Part shown: in pieces, positions 11,803 to 23,984 of the stretch
Layout: each line of letters begins with the position of its first letter
Numbering within the stretch: the first letter of the stretch is position 1
Origin: Cordilura impudica
Lineage: Eukaryota; Arthropoda; Insecta; Diptera; Scathophagidae
Length of the DNA stretch: 64,000 nt
Direction: 5' to 3'
Assembly (NCBI GenBank): GCA_963682025.1
Contig: OY821519.1
Location: forward strand, 9,271,668-9,335,667
Program-made: the position numbers and the translations under genes
Notes under the pieces: model-generated
What the model was told of the DNA's origin: nothing
Seen by the model: the letters and a program-made list of their open reading frames with translations, nothing else
Database searches by the model: none

Positions 11803-12490
11803 AGAGTTCAGAAAAAAACACACACTGAATAAAAAACTCGTACATATATGTAAACAAACATAACTTAGACCAACACACACATATTTTTATTTTCATACCA
11901 ATTATGTTTGTTTTTAAATTTTCTTCGGTGCCCAACACAACCATGACTGTGTTCGTTTCAATATTTCGTTATTTACACGAACATTTTTGTATCACATACT
12001 TTTTGTTTCAATCACACATAAAGCACACATTTTTGAGTGTTGCTTTATTTGAAGTTCATGTTCTGGTACGTGTACTGAAAAAAAAAACACAGAACATATA
12101 CAATAAACAGGTTCGAGTTCAGTTATATTTTAAGTCGTGTTGTGGCTCGTGTAGTAAGAAAAAACACAACATGTACAATAAACACTTAAAATATAAAATA
12201 TAACTGAACTCGAACCTGTTTATTGTACATGTTCTGTGTTTTTTTTCATTACACGTACCAGAACATGAACTTCAAATAAAGCAACACTCAAAAATGTGTG
12301 ATTGGAACAAAAAGTATGTGATACAAAAATGTTCGTGTAAATAACGAAATATTAAAACGAACACAGTCATGGTTGTGTTGGGCACCGTAGAAAATTTAGA
12401 AACGCACATAATTGATATGAAAATAAAGATATGTGTTGGCTGCTTTTGAACAGAACATTGTGTGTTTCGTGTGTGTATTTTCTGAACCTT
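11803..12490. mobile_element. Foldback element copy 2
   Basis: Two inverted arms of about 300-330 bp (11803-12135 and 12196-12490) are separated by only about 60 bp, so most of the element is one long palindrome. The arms match those of the 9581-10434 copy, with the same AGAGTTCAGAAAA and AAGGTTCAGAAAAT ends. Confidence 0.75.
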
Positions 12491-12923
12491 GATGTATAAT
12501 CAACGACGTTAAAAAAATAGTTACAAATAATTTTGGAAAGTGTGAAATTTATTTAAGGGGAATTTTTTTTATATATTTTTTTTCTGATAAATATTTTTTT
12601 TTCTGATAAAAAAAAAGTTAATTTTAAAAATTATTTTCAAATAAAAAAAATTTAAAAAATAAAAATGATAAGTTTTATTTACTTAAATATTGTTTCCAGT
12701 ACCATCTTTAGAATCAGAATTACTTTTTAAGCGATGTGTGCTAATCCTTCTACACTTGAGTTGGTTTGCGTTAAAATTCTGAAAATCTGTTTGTTTATTC
12801 TAGTACGACAGTGGGTAGATGATCGTTAATTAGTTCAGTTTCCACTTTTTATTTGACTGAAATTTAATATTAGATTTATACTCGGCTTTTAGGTAGAATG
12901 ACTTACCAAACGTTTAATATATA
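12491..12923. other. AT-rich spacer, nothing recognised
   Basis: Runs of A and T with no open frame, no shared repeat and no obvious signal. Confidence 0.4.
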
Positions 12924-13300
12924 CTAGCAGATTCCAGCCCTCGAAATTCGAGTGCAAATTCTAGGAAATTTTATTTTTTCATTAAATAAAGACCCTAGAA
13001 TTGTGCTAATCAATTATAGCCAATTCACAAATCAACACAAAAAACAAACTCGTTTTTATTACAAACACATTAACAAATTTAATAGACACACACATAGCAT
13101 TGTATAATTTTATGTATGTGTTAGTAGCAACTTTAAATGCAATTTACTCAAAATAGAGGAAAAAATTTTAAAATCTGTAAATCTGCAAATCGGCTAAAAA
13201 GAAATATCTTTCAAATAATATACGCTTGGTCAAAATCGGAATAAAACGGTAGAACAAAATATCAGTCACAAGAAATCGCTTACCCTATTAATATTATAGA
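12924..13300 (-). mobile_element. Non-autonomous Helitron copy 1
   Basis: Read on the minus strand it begins TCTATAATATTAATAGGG after a flanking A and ends with the hairpin CTCGAATTTCGAG, 12 bases of spacer and CTAG before a flanking T. That is the Helitron layout: 5' TC, a 3' hairpin about 12 nt before CTRR, A|T insertion and no target duplication. At 377 bp it is the same length as the copies at 18376 and 46755. Confidence 0.75.
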
Positions 13301-14589
13301 TTTCGCAGAACCCTTCGATTTAGCAAATATTGGTTCATAGCCCAGCTAAAAAGCAAAATAATTTCTCATAACTTATTGCTTGAAGTTTAAATCTTCAAAC
13401 TTTAAATTTTAAAATCTTTATTTTTATTTGTTGCGCCCGTTATTGATTTAAAATTTTATACTCAATTGAATTAAGTAAAGAAATTCCAATCGTAATTGTT
13501 TGTTTACCAATAACGCTCCTTGTTTAATTTCTACTCGTATTTTACAGATCTTCAAGATTGTTTATATTTTGTTGTTTAGACAAAAAAAAAACATAAAAAC
13601 ACACACTCACACAATGTCTACAAATGTTTGCATGTACGAGTATGTCTCTCAAATAGTTAACAAATAGTATGCAAATTTTTGTTGTTGTTGCTGTTAGTAG
13701 TAATAGTGGTGATGACTTTAAAAGTCAACTAACAACAAACGATAGACAATCAACAAAAGCAAAAAAAAAAACACACAAAATACTTTAAATGCATAAATAC
13801 ATCCACAAAAAAAAAATGCTAATTTTTGATGTTTTTTTTTAAACCACATTAACATTATCATCATAAATGTGTCCTAATCGTCTGGCAGAGTTTTGTAGGC
13901 TTGTGGTGTTAAAATTGTATATATTCTCCTCTTCTTCTTGTTGTTTTTGTTGTTTAAGGCGTCAAAAATTCATAAAAAATACAAAAAAAACATGTTAATG
14001 ATGACTACATTTTCATTCATAAATTCATCAACACTAAAATGCAGATAGTCGCAATGGAGGGACGAACAGACAGCCAGAGAGACTGAATATTAAAAGGAAG
14101 ACGATTTTTAAACCCACAAAAATTTATAAAGAGAGCAACAGTTTCATTTAATTTGGAAGTTAAACCCTTTAATAGTGCGTAAATTATTCAGTTCTGAGAT
14201 GTAAATTTTTAAAGAAATTTTCAATTTTATCTATGTACATAATTATGACTTAATTAGGGCAATGAAAAGGAGCTTAATAACAGGATTAAACAAACGGTTA
14301 TAAGGAATATATATATACATATATACAAATAAAAAAAAATATAAGAAAAATATATATTTTTTTTATGATTTTATGATTTATTAGAATCAAGAAATGGAAT
14401 AGAATTTTGTATTTATTTTAATTTGTTGAAGTAAAAAGATTTAAATAAAGTAAAATATGTTTGTTTTAATTTAATAAAAGATCTTGTGTAATAATTTTAT
14501 TTTTTTATTATAATTATTTTTTTATTTTTTAAAATTATTTTTTATTATTATTAAATTCTTATTTTTGTTTTAATAAAATAAGAAATATA
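13301..14589. other. Non-coding AT-rich stretch
   Basis: No coding frame. It contains a TTGTTGTTGTTG/TAGTAGTAATAG tract near 13680-13710 and CAACAA-rich sequence. Its less repetitive character could reflect unique intergenic DNA, but no conserved element can be named. Confidence 0.35.
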
Positions 14590-15242
14590 CAGTATGGTGC
14601 AAAAGTGCGTCATTGTTTAGCAAAAAAAAGAATGCTTAATTTTTTTTCTTCTCATTTATTTAATTTAATCCAAATAGTTACAAAAAAAAATTAAATATAT
14701 CATACCCTAAAAATAAATAGCCAAAACAAAAAATATATTCACAACTTAAGTATCTAATAAAATCACCAGATGCCTCCTCGTAGAATAAGCGCAATATTGC
14801 ACTCATCCTTAATTCAGTATTTGGTCCAGTATCCCTTGTATTTCTTCCTGTTTGACATGGATCCGTATAACCTTTTTATGTAGTCCCCAGGTCCATTCTG
14901 CCATTCGACTTGAATCCTCTCCCACAGTTGACATATGCTGTTTGGAGCCTCTTCATAATCTGCCAGGTGAGTTTTCAAAAATGCCCACAAATTTTCTATC
15001 GGATTCAGATCCGGGTTCTGTGCTGGCCACTCCATGACCCCAAACATCTGCGAAATAAACCATTCTTTAACAATTTTTGGAGAATGTTTTGGGTCATAAT
15101 CGTGCTGAATGCCACATCTTCCGGTTCATGAAGCATTTTAGTGAGAGCTATCGGCAAATTCTCCTTCAAAATACGAAAACAGTTCCCGTTACGCATTATT
15201 CCTTCCATTCTGATATGAGGACCTGCACCTTTTGGTACTATA

Positions 15243-16491
15243 AAGGGTCCGCCAAATAACTTTTTTTTTTTTGAAAATGCTATAAAAAAAAACTACTGAA
15301 TATTATCTCAAATTTCTTTTTTTATTTGAAAGTACAATCTTTCCGGTTAATAATGGAAAATAATTTCATTCAAATGGCTGCCTCGGCTGGCCATGCAGTA
15401 GCCTACACGATCGGTCCAATTTTTAAGCACATTATCGATTGTGTGCAGCTGTATTTCACCAATGGCTTCACGAATATTGTCCTTTAAAGCGTCAATTGTC
15501 TCTGGCTTGTTGTCGTAACACTTTTCTTTGAGGGAACCCCACAAATAATAGTCCAACGGTGTCAAATCGCAGCTCCGATGTGGCCAAACGACATCAGCTC
15601 TGCGGCTGATAATGCGATCTTCAAAAACAGGGCGCAAAACATCGAGTGTAGCTTCGGCTGTGTGGCACGTAGAGCCGTCCTGTTGAAGCAAAATGTTGCC
15701 AATATCCTCCTCTTCAATTTTTGTGAACAAAAATTCGTTCAACATGGCCCGATAACGATCGCCATTGACTGTAACGGCCACTCCTTGCTCATTTTCGAAG
15801 AAAAATGGCCCAATTATGCCTCTGGACCAAAGTCCGCACCAAACAGTGACTCGTTTTGGGTGTATCGGCTTTTCAATGTATGCGTGCGGGTTTTCTGTGC
15901 CTCAAATGCAACAATTTTGCTTGTTTACATACCCGCCAAGATCAAAATGAGCTTCATCTGAAAAGATGATTTTTTTTTTTTGGCAAAATCGGCATCTTCT
16001 GTAAGTCGATCGCAGGCCCACTTAGCGAAGCGAAAACGCATTGGATGGTCACTTGGCTTCAACTCCTGAATTAATTGGACTTTGTATGGCATCATACCAA
16101 GGTCTTTATGCAAAATTGGTCTCAATGCTGCCTCCGAAATTTTCAATTCTTGAGAACGACGGTGAATTGATGTTGATGGCGCTTCACGCACACTTTCTGC
16201 CACAGCAGATTATCGATTTATCACTTTTTTCAAAAGATAACGAACTTTCGGAGCTGGCGGTGCTTCTCTTCTTCCAAAATCCGTACGCAATTTTCGCACA
16301 CATTCTGCAACATTACCATGATTTTCAAAGTAATGTCGCAATATTTCCCAGCGTTGTTCAAGCGTATACACAACCATATTCGTTCAGCGGAAGGATAAAA
16401 CTAATTATCTGTCAAATCAGACTTGAGCTAAGTGTTGCCATTCACGAAATAAGCACTAGTTGAAAAAAAAAACGTTAAATGGCGGACCCTT
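15243..16491 (-). mobile_element. DD41D mariner-like (rosa-type) transposon copy, nested
   Basis: It is bounded by TA at 15241-15242 and 16492-16493. Terminal inverted repeats start AAGGGTCCGCCA followed by AATAAC or TTTAACG and a T run. The insertion lies inside the coding part of the Tc1-like element. It contains a broken DD41D transposase in minus orientation and is nearly the same sequence as the copy at 61604-62907. Confidence 0.85.
15347..16377 (-). pseudogene. DD41D (rosa-like) transposase, frameshifted
   Basis: The coding frame starts at an ATG at 16377 (MVVYTLEQRWEILRHYFENH, the first HTH), meets a stop after LLKKVINR, and resumes with SVREAPSTSIHRRSQELKIS (second HTH). The first catalytic Asp box (SDEAHFDLGGYVN) lies in a shifted frame around 15950. 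The end carries QQDGSTCHTA with the second Asp and SCDLTPLDYYLWG with the third, 41 residues apart. The family is the DD41D clade of Tc1/mariner, first known from rosa of Ceratitis. At least one frameshift and one stop kill this copy. Confidence 0.85.
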
Positions 16492-17180
16492 TACATGCCC
16501 AAACCATTAGTGAACCCCCGCCATGCTTTATGTTTTGATTAACGTGTGACGGATTTTGAGTAGTTTAGGGTTTTTCCCAGTACCACCAACACCTTCCCAT
16601 CAGATTGGTATCGGTTTATTTTTGTTTCATCAGACCAAATAATCTAAAAAATAAAAAAATCATTAAAAAAATTAAAAAATAGAATTCATTACCCTTTCCC
16701 AATTTGATATTGTCCAAGACTCGTATTTTGTGAAAAATAATTTGCGTGCTTTAACGTTTTTTGGTGGCAACTTTGGTTTCTTCTTTTAATGTTTGCTTTA
16801 TAACCAACACTTTTAAGAGCTCTTTGGACTGTCCATCTACTAACTTTGTTGACACAAGCTGAAACTGCCTCTTTCGTGCTTTTAAGCTTGTTGGCAACAA
16901 ATTGACGGCCAAGTGCTCTAGCCTACGTTGATGAAATTTCCTTTGGTCTTCGTTTTTTTTTGGCACAAAATATTCCTCCTGGTTAAAGGTTTTTTCTTGC
17001 ATTATTATTCTAAGTACTGAAAGTTGACTTATATTTAATAAATCTGCAATTTTATGGCCTTTCCAATAACCACATTTTTGACAGACGCAGAAATTGGCCG
17101 CATCATAAATTTATATTTTTTTATCACTTTAAATATCACTAAATTTACAAATATTTTCGACTTATGATGCGGAATGCAAA

Positions 17181-18375
17181 AAAAAAGAACTAATTAAATA
17201 CCGTTTTGTTTAAACTTTAATGCTGGTGCAAATATGATGCAAATACCTTGGTTTTGTGAGAGATACATATTCGGGAGAGGAGAGCAGATTGAACTCTACT
17301 TATTTTATCATTTGAAGGAATACTAATAACAATATCTTAAAGTAACTGTTGTTTTGTTTTTTCTAATACACTAAGAAAAATAAATAATCTTTTTCGAAAT
17401 TGTTATGAACATTGAACATTTTCTCAAAACTTAATTTTCACACACTAGGTCCCTTTTCTCGAAGCAGGTCACATATGTATATATATTTGCTTTTATAATT
17501 TATTGTTTTTGTTTTTATTCCACCATTTTTAATTTTTATTAATTTTTTTTTTTATTTTTATTTATTTTATTCTAAATTAAGCAAAATAAAAAATTTTTGA
17601 ATATTTTTTATATATATGTATAAATATTAGAGATTGGGTCAAATTGTAGAGGGCCGATAAAATCTCCATGGGCTCATAGTGATTCTGGTACTATAGGCCA
17701 TAACAACTATATTTGTCCAAGGAACCATACCTCTAAAATCAAGCCTGCCAAAATTTCGATTAAGACATTTTCATGCTATTTTCCATAATACTCATTCTTT
17801 TTCTTGGGTCGGGAAATCCATTTTTCGCATTTATTTTTATTTTTGACAGCTGCCAGTGAGGTTTTCGTGCATTTTTGTGGATTTTTTTTTTTCACCTTTT
17901 TGGAGAAAATTGATGAAATTATTGCACAAATCGACTAATCTTTGACTTTCCCATACTTAAAATAGCCCGAAATGAGTCAAAAAAATTCTTTTTTTTTATT
18001 TACTCTTCAAATGAACAAAACTAAAGTCAGTCCGTCTGGCCGTTCTATCCGGCCGATTTCCTTCATTTTTTTTTAATGAAAGTTATTTAGACACAGATAT
18101 ATATGTCATCAAGCATTGGAATTTACTCAACTCCCACCTTACTCAAGTTATACTTTTTTCAAGATTTTTTTCCATATTTTCCTTCACTCAAACCTCTATA
18201 ACTAGAGTTCTAATTAACGTGGGCTGTTGGCATAAGTCTAAGAACACTCAGTGGATCAAGCTCTTTCTTTTGAGCTATTAACTGCTTGGTTGATTTTGAG
18301 GAAAGTTATGCGTGGACAATAAACTTTACTTTTACTGTATGTTAACTTCTCTTGGCAAATTTTGGTATTATATTA
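17181..18375. other. Non-coding repetitive-looking sequence
   Basis: No coding frame. The text resembles other decayed interspersed repeats in flies (a GTCCGTCTGGCCG tract near 18025), but no second copy occurs in the window and no termini were found. Confidence 0.35.
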
Positions 18376-18752
18376 TCTATAATATTACTAGGCTAGGCGA
18401 TTTCTTGTGTCTGATTTTTTGTTCTACCGTTTTATCCCGATTTTGACCAAACGTATATTATTTGAAAGGTATTTCTTTTTAGTCGTTTTGCAGATTTACA
18501 GATTTTGAAATTTTTCCTTTATTTTGAGTAAATTGCATTTAAAGTTGCTACTAACACATACATAAAATTATACAATGCTATGTGTGTGTTCATTAAATTT
18601 ATTAATGTGTTTGTAATAAAAATTAGTTTGTTTTTTTGTGTTGATTTGTGAATTGGCTATAACTGATTAGCATACCGTTAGGGTCTTTATTTAATGAAAA
18701 AATAAAATTTCCAAGAATTTGCACTCGAATTTCGAGGGCTGGAATCTGCTAA
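18376..18752 (+). mobile_element. Non-autonomous Helitron copy 2
   Basis: It is preceded by A and starts TCTATAATATTACTAGGC. It ends with the hairpin CTCGAATTTCGAG, GGCTGGAATCTG and CTAA, followed by T. CTAA is a legal form of the Helitron CTRR terminus. Length is 377 bp. Confidence 0.78.
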
Positions 18753-19008
18753 TAAAAATTAATATAATATAATATAATGCTGCGGAGCAGCAGGGGTCCT
18801 CTAGTATATTATTATTTATATAATTTTTTTCATATGCTTACATAGGTATAATTTTATATATATGTATTTTTTTTTATAATTTATGGAATATTATTTTTAT
18901 TTTTTTATATTTATTACATTATTTTATTTTTAATAAATTATTTTTTTTTTTTATCAAATTCTTATTTTTATTTTAATAAAATAAAAAAATGCTATATATA
19001 TATATTTA

Positions 19009-19354
19009 CTAGCAGATTCCAGCCCTTGAAGTTCGAGTGAAAATTCTAGGAAATTTTATTTTTTCATTTATTAAATTACTGACCCAGATTTAGACAATTC
19101 ACAATTCAACCCATTTTTTGGTTTATGTCCAAAATAATTTTTCACACATATCATTGTATAATTTTATGTACGTGTTAGTAGCAGCTTTAAATGAACATAA
19201 CTCCAAAGAAATTTAAATATTTAAAAAAATGTAAATCTGGTGGACAGCTAAAAAGAAATACTTTTCAAATAAGATACGCTTGGTCAAAATGGGGAGAAAA
19301 CTGTTTAACAAATCATCGGTCACAAGAAATCGCCTTACCTATTAATATTATAGA
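19009..19354 (-). mobile_element. Non-autonomous Helitron copy 3 (diverged)
   Basis: Read on the minus strand it begins TCTATAATATTAATAGG after A and ends CTAG before T. Its terminal hairpin is decayed and internal deletions shorten it to about 346 bp. Confidence 0.68.
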
Positions 19355-21087
19355 TATATACGAGTATATATACATATATGTGCATATATTTTATTGTATT
19401 TATTTTTACTTTTTTATTTTTATTACAATATTTTTTTAAATTTTTATAAGTTTTTTTTTATTCTTATTAACTTTTTATTTTTTTTTTAATAAAATAATAA
19501 AAATGTAACATAGTTTTATATATATTTTTTTCATAATTTATTGTATAATTTTTGCAAAAAGTGAAGTACTGAAGAGAATGAATCTGTACCGACAACTACA
19601 TAGGTAACGCTGACAAATATAACATATAACGAAAAGCGATAAATACAAATTTCTTCAAAAAATTTTCAAAGCTAAAATTGAAGGTAAAATTGACCATCCT
19701 TAAAAAATACTCAAGAATGACACTCTATCGTGATAAACTAAATCTCTAAATGCTGGCAAAAATAGAGAACTGATTTGTTTATTAATTATTATGATTTATA
19801 TTATGATTTATTGTGATTTTTATAAATTGTATATAAATTATATATTGTAATTATCCAAAATTTTTAAAATTGTATCTGTATGATCGTTTACATCCGAATA
19901 ACGGATTTGCAAATAAAGAAGAAGTATAATATTTAAATTTTTTTATTTTTTACATGATTTTATTTTTTTGTTAACTTATTTTTTTTATTAAATTCTTATT
20001 TTTGTTTTAATAAAATAAAATAAATGTGACATAGTTTTATATGTAATATCTGTGGTCAAAATAACTTTTTATATAAATGTAATGGGGCTTCATTACGACT
20101 TAGGTCAGATTGTTTTCATTAATAACTTTTTAGTAAACAGTGTTAGAGAAATGGGGATTTCACGCAAATATAAAGCGTTTTTAGTAGAATATGACAGCAA
20201 GCATAACTCAAATAGTTCTTAAGTGACTTAGGCGGTTATCGCTTGTGACCACAGATATTTTTTATAATTTGTTGTATATGTATTAATTTTATTTATTTTT
20301 TAATCAAAAAATTTTTTTTTCTCATTTAATACATTTGTGTTTTTTGGACAATTAAAAAAAGGTATTTTCATTTGGTTAATTTTAAAAATCAAATTTAAAT
20401 ACAGATATTGTGAATTCCAGATAAAAATTCATGTAAGAATATTTGATAAAAATTCTTCATACATGCTCCCCTACACACAGAAAACAAAAATTCGTATTGT
20501 TCTAAAGTCTAACAACAGAACCATTATAAACCATTTTCTATTGCAATAAAATATTTGCTATTAAGATAACAGAATTGTGATCATAATCAACTCGGAATTC
20601 GGTTATTAACTTTATGGAAATTAGGTTTGGAATAAATCGCTGGACACAATGAATCTGTTGTCTCTCTGAATTTTATTAGTCTTAATGAAAACATATTACG
20701 ATATTCCGAGTGAATTTCATACGATTTAAAAAAAAAGCAAAAACTTTAGAGAAATAATTAACTAACTTTTGTATGTCCTTTTTAATAAGCAAACTAAAGG
20801 AATTCCGTATAATGAACTAACACAACACAATCTTAATGTCTTTTTTATCACTAATTCCCAGGACGAATTTGTGTGATTCGTTCAGAAAAAGTTTTATCGA
20901 TCTTTATCATTTTATCAGTCCGGCATATTTGCAATAACGTATGAACTTTTTGGTATTTAATCAATTTCGTATAATGTTGCAATAACAGCACTACAGTTTT
21001 TAATAAAATCGTAAAATTTATTTAGAAATAATTAAGTTTAAAATTATATGATGTGCAACAACTGCTCACCTCAGTGACTTAGACCAC
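19355..21087. other. AT-rich non-coding sequence with one MITE-like end
   Basis: T- and A-rich throughout. At 20472 an ACACAGAAAAC motif with following ATTCGTATTG resembles the ends of the J elements at 32897 and 35696, but no matching partner end was found. No gene recognised. Confidence 0.35.
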
Positions 21088-23418
21088 TTTTGATGTGTAA
21101 ACATCTATACGCGCAGGGGGTAAATTTCAAAAACAGTGTAACGTGTAAGCGTATCATGTGAGTCGTAAGACAAAATCTGATTGTATTGGTGAAAAAATTA
21201 TGATGTTTGAAAATTAAAAATGAAAAATAAAAAATGAAAAAAAAAATTAAAAATAAAAAATTGAAAATGAAAAATAAAAAATTAAAAATTAAAAATGAAA
21301 AATAAAAAATGAAAAATGAAAAATTAAAAATGAAAAATTAAAAATAGAAAATGAAAAAAAAATTAAAAATTAAGAATAAAAAATGAAAAATAAAAAATGA
21401 AATATTAAAAATAAAAAATTAAAAATGAAAAATGAAAAATAAAAAATGAAAAATAAAAATGATAAAAAAAATGAGAAATGAAAAATAAAAAATTAAAAAT
21501 AAAAAATTAATAATGAAAAATAAAAATTGAAAAATGAAAAATGAAAAATGAAAAACGAAAAATGAAAAATAAAAAATGAATAATGAGAAATGAAAAATAA
21601 AAAAATGATAAAAAAATGAGAAATGAAAAATAAAAAAATTAAAAATAAAAAATGAATAATGAAAAATAAATTAAAAATGAAGAATGAAAAAAAAAATTGA
21701 AAAATGAAAAACGAAAAATGAAAAATGAAAAATAAAAAATTAAAAATTAAAAATTAATAATGAAAAATGAAAAATAAAAAATGAAAAATAAAAAAATTAT
21801 AAAAAAATGAGAAATGAAAAATAAAAAATGAATAATTAAAAATAAATTAAAAATGAAGAATGAAAAATGAAAAATAAAAATTGAAAAATGAAAAACGAAA
21901 AATGAAAAATAAAAAATGAAATATAAAAAATGAAAAATAAAAAATGAAAAATTAAAAATAAAAAATTAAAAATGAAAAATAAAAAGTGAAAAATGAAAAA
22001 AAAAATGAAACAAATGATAAAAAAAATAAGAAATTAAAAATAAATGAAAAATAAAAAATGAAAAATTAAAATTGAAAAATAAAAAATGAAAAATAAAAAA
22101 TGAAAAATTAAAAATGAAAAATAAAAATATGATAAAAAAATGAGAAATGAAAAATAAAAAATGAATAATGATAAATAAATTAAAAATGAAGAATGAAAAA
22201 TGAAAAATAAAAATTAAAAAATTAAAAACGAAAAATGAAAAATAAAAAATGAAAAATAAAAAATGAATAATGAAAAATGAAAAATAAAAAAATGATAAAA
22301 AAATGAGAAATGAATAATAAAAAATTAAAAATAAAAATTTAAAACTAAAAAAATTAAAAGTGAATAATGAAAAATAAAAAATGAAACATGAAAAATAAGA
22401 AATGAAAAATAAGAAATGAAAAACTAAAATTAAAAATGAATAATGGAAAATAAAAAATTAAAAATAAAAAATTAAATAAAAAAATTAAAAATAAAAAACG
22501 AAAAAAAAATGAAAATTGAAAAATAAAAATTGAGAAATAAAAATGAAAAATGAATAATAAAAAATTAAAACTAAAAAAATTTAAAATAAAAAATTAAAAA
22601 TAAAAAAATTAAACATGAAAAATAAGAAATGAAAAATTAAAATTAAAAATGAATAATGAAAAATAAAAAATGAATAATGAAAAATAAATTAAAAATGAAG
22701 AATGAAAAATGAAAAATAAAAATTGAAAAATGAAAAACGAAAACTGAAAAATGAAAAATAAAAAATGAAAAATGAAAAACGAAAAATGAGAAAAAAAAAT
22801 TAAAAAATGGAAAATAAAAAATTGAGAATAAAACTGAAAAATAAAAAATAAAAAATGAAAAATGAAAAATGAAAAATAAAAAATGAAAAATAAAAAAAAA
22901 AAAAATAAAAAGGAAAAATGAAAAATAAAAAATAAAAAATGAATAATAAAAAATTAAAACTAAAAAATGAAAAATAAAAAATGAAAAATAAAAAAATTAG
23001 ACATGAAAAATAAGAAATGAAAAATGAAAAACTAAAATTAAATATGAATAATGAAAAATAAAAAATAAAAAAATAAAAAATTAAATATAAAAAATGAAAA
23101 ATAAAAAATGAAAAAATAATGAAAATTGAAAAATAAAAATTGAGAAATAAAAAATTAAAAATGAAAATTAAAAAATGAAAAATTAAAAAAAAAAAAAATA
23201 AAAATTAAAAAAAAAATTTAAATGAAAAATGAAAAACGAAAAATTAAAAAAAAAAAACGAAAAATTAAAAAATTAAAAAATTAACCGGTTAAAATAATAA
23301 ATAATGATAATAATAAGTGATACGCTTTCTGTTTGATTTTAAGAAAATGCTATAAAAAAATCTTTAATTACTAGATGTTTACACATATCCCCTGCGATCA
23401 GACTCACATGATTTTTTT
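21088..23418 (+). mobile_element. Element E copy 2
   Basis: The left end TTTTGATGTGTAAACATCTA with TACGCGCAGGGGG matches 461-500. The right end, ATTAACCGGTTAAAATAATA through CTAGATGTTTACACATATCC to CACATGATTTTTTT, matches the right end of copy 1. The core (21195-23290) is an uninterrupted A-rich minisatellite, so this copy shows the element without nested insertions. Confidence 0.68.
21195..23290. repeat. A-rich minisatellite, about 2.1 kb
   Basis: Irregular tandem units of the GAAAAATAAAAAATGAAAAA type, with local variants that carry ATGATAAAAAAATGAGAAAT blocks. These larger blocks recur several times, giving a loose higher-order pattern. Confidence 0.8.
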
Positions 23419-23618
23419 AATTATAGGTATATTGCGCTATTGCAATAAAAAAAAGTGAAATTATATTCGATTATAGTTTTCTAGCGAAATTCGATAATTC
23501 ACGATCATTCGCGTCATCTCTCATAATTTATTAACTGTTAATAAATATCATCGTCACGAATCTACAGTGAAAGTAATTTTGTTAAATTTTGTTGATTTGT
23601 CGAATTTTTGATACCCTC

Positions 23619-23984
23619 CACCTGGGCTTTGCCTTTACAAATAAATATATCAAATGTCAATAACATATTTAAAAAAGTAAAACATTTGATAAACTGAATA
23701 CTAAATTATTACAGCAAGCACACAGATTTTTTTGTATATTTTAGAGTTGTCTCCATATTTTAGGTCATATCTTGGCACAGTGCTGTCCGATTTATTCCAT
23801 TTTAAACACCAACTAGCTCGAAATAATGACAAATAAAATTTTCTTAATCTTGCACAGCTACATGGTTTATTTTGTGAGTGACTGCCGTTTTAAGAGACAG
23901 ACAGACAGACGGTCATCGCTATATCGACACGAATTGCTATAAGGATTGACAAACTTTTGCACAGTGGTGTGGAGGGTATAAAAA
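23619..23984. mobile_element. Short repeat N with CCCTCCACC inverted ends and a GACA tract
   Basis: It starts GATACCCTCCACCTGGGC and ends GGTGTGGAGGGTATAAAA, so the ends pair as ATACCCTCCACC against GGTGTGGAGGGTAT. Near its end lies a (GACA)n tract followed by GGTCATCGCTATATCGA. The layout parallels the M repeats although the sequences differ. It is a single copy here and its family is unknown. Confidence 0.5.

Larger units (their letters stand above)
14814..17110 (-). pseudogene. Tc1-like (DD34E) transposase, interrupted, with a 49-bp intron
   Basis: This would be a cut-and-paste DNA transposase acting on the element's own ends. In order on the minus strand: an HTH segment (KIADLLNISQLSVLRII, about 17050), a basic GRPK-like region in a shifted frame, then SNWERIIWSDETKINRY carrying the first catalytic Asp, a KHGGGSLMVWAC box just before the insertion, and after it GAGPHIRMEGIM, the QHDYDPKHSPK box with the second Asp (about 15110), and WPAQNPDLNPIENLW with the Glu (about 15020). 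The WERI|IWSD join requires removal of a GT-AG intron. Frameshifts and the inserted mariner make it non-functional. The family call is firm by motif; the subfamily is unknown. Confidence 0.75.
14590..17180 (-). mobile_element. Tc1-like transposon, split by a DD41D mariner
   Basis: The right-hand (plus) start CAGTATGGTGCAAAAGTGCG after a TA looks like one Tc1 terminal repeat. The opposite terminus was not found, so the far boundary is approximate. The minus-strand transposase runs from about 17110 to 14814 and is interrupted by the DD41D element at 15243-16491. An inverted pair CCGCATCATAA / TTATGATGCGG flanks about 55 bp at 17099-17172. Confidence 0.65.
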
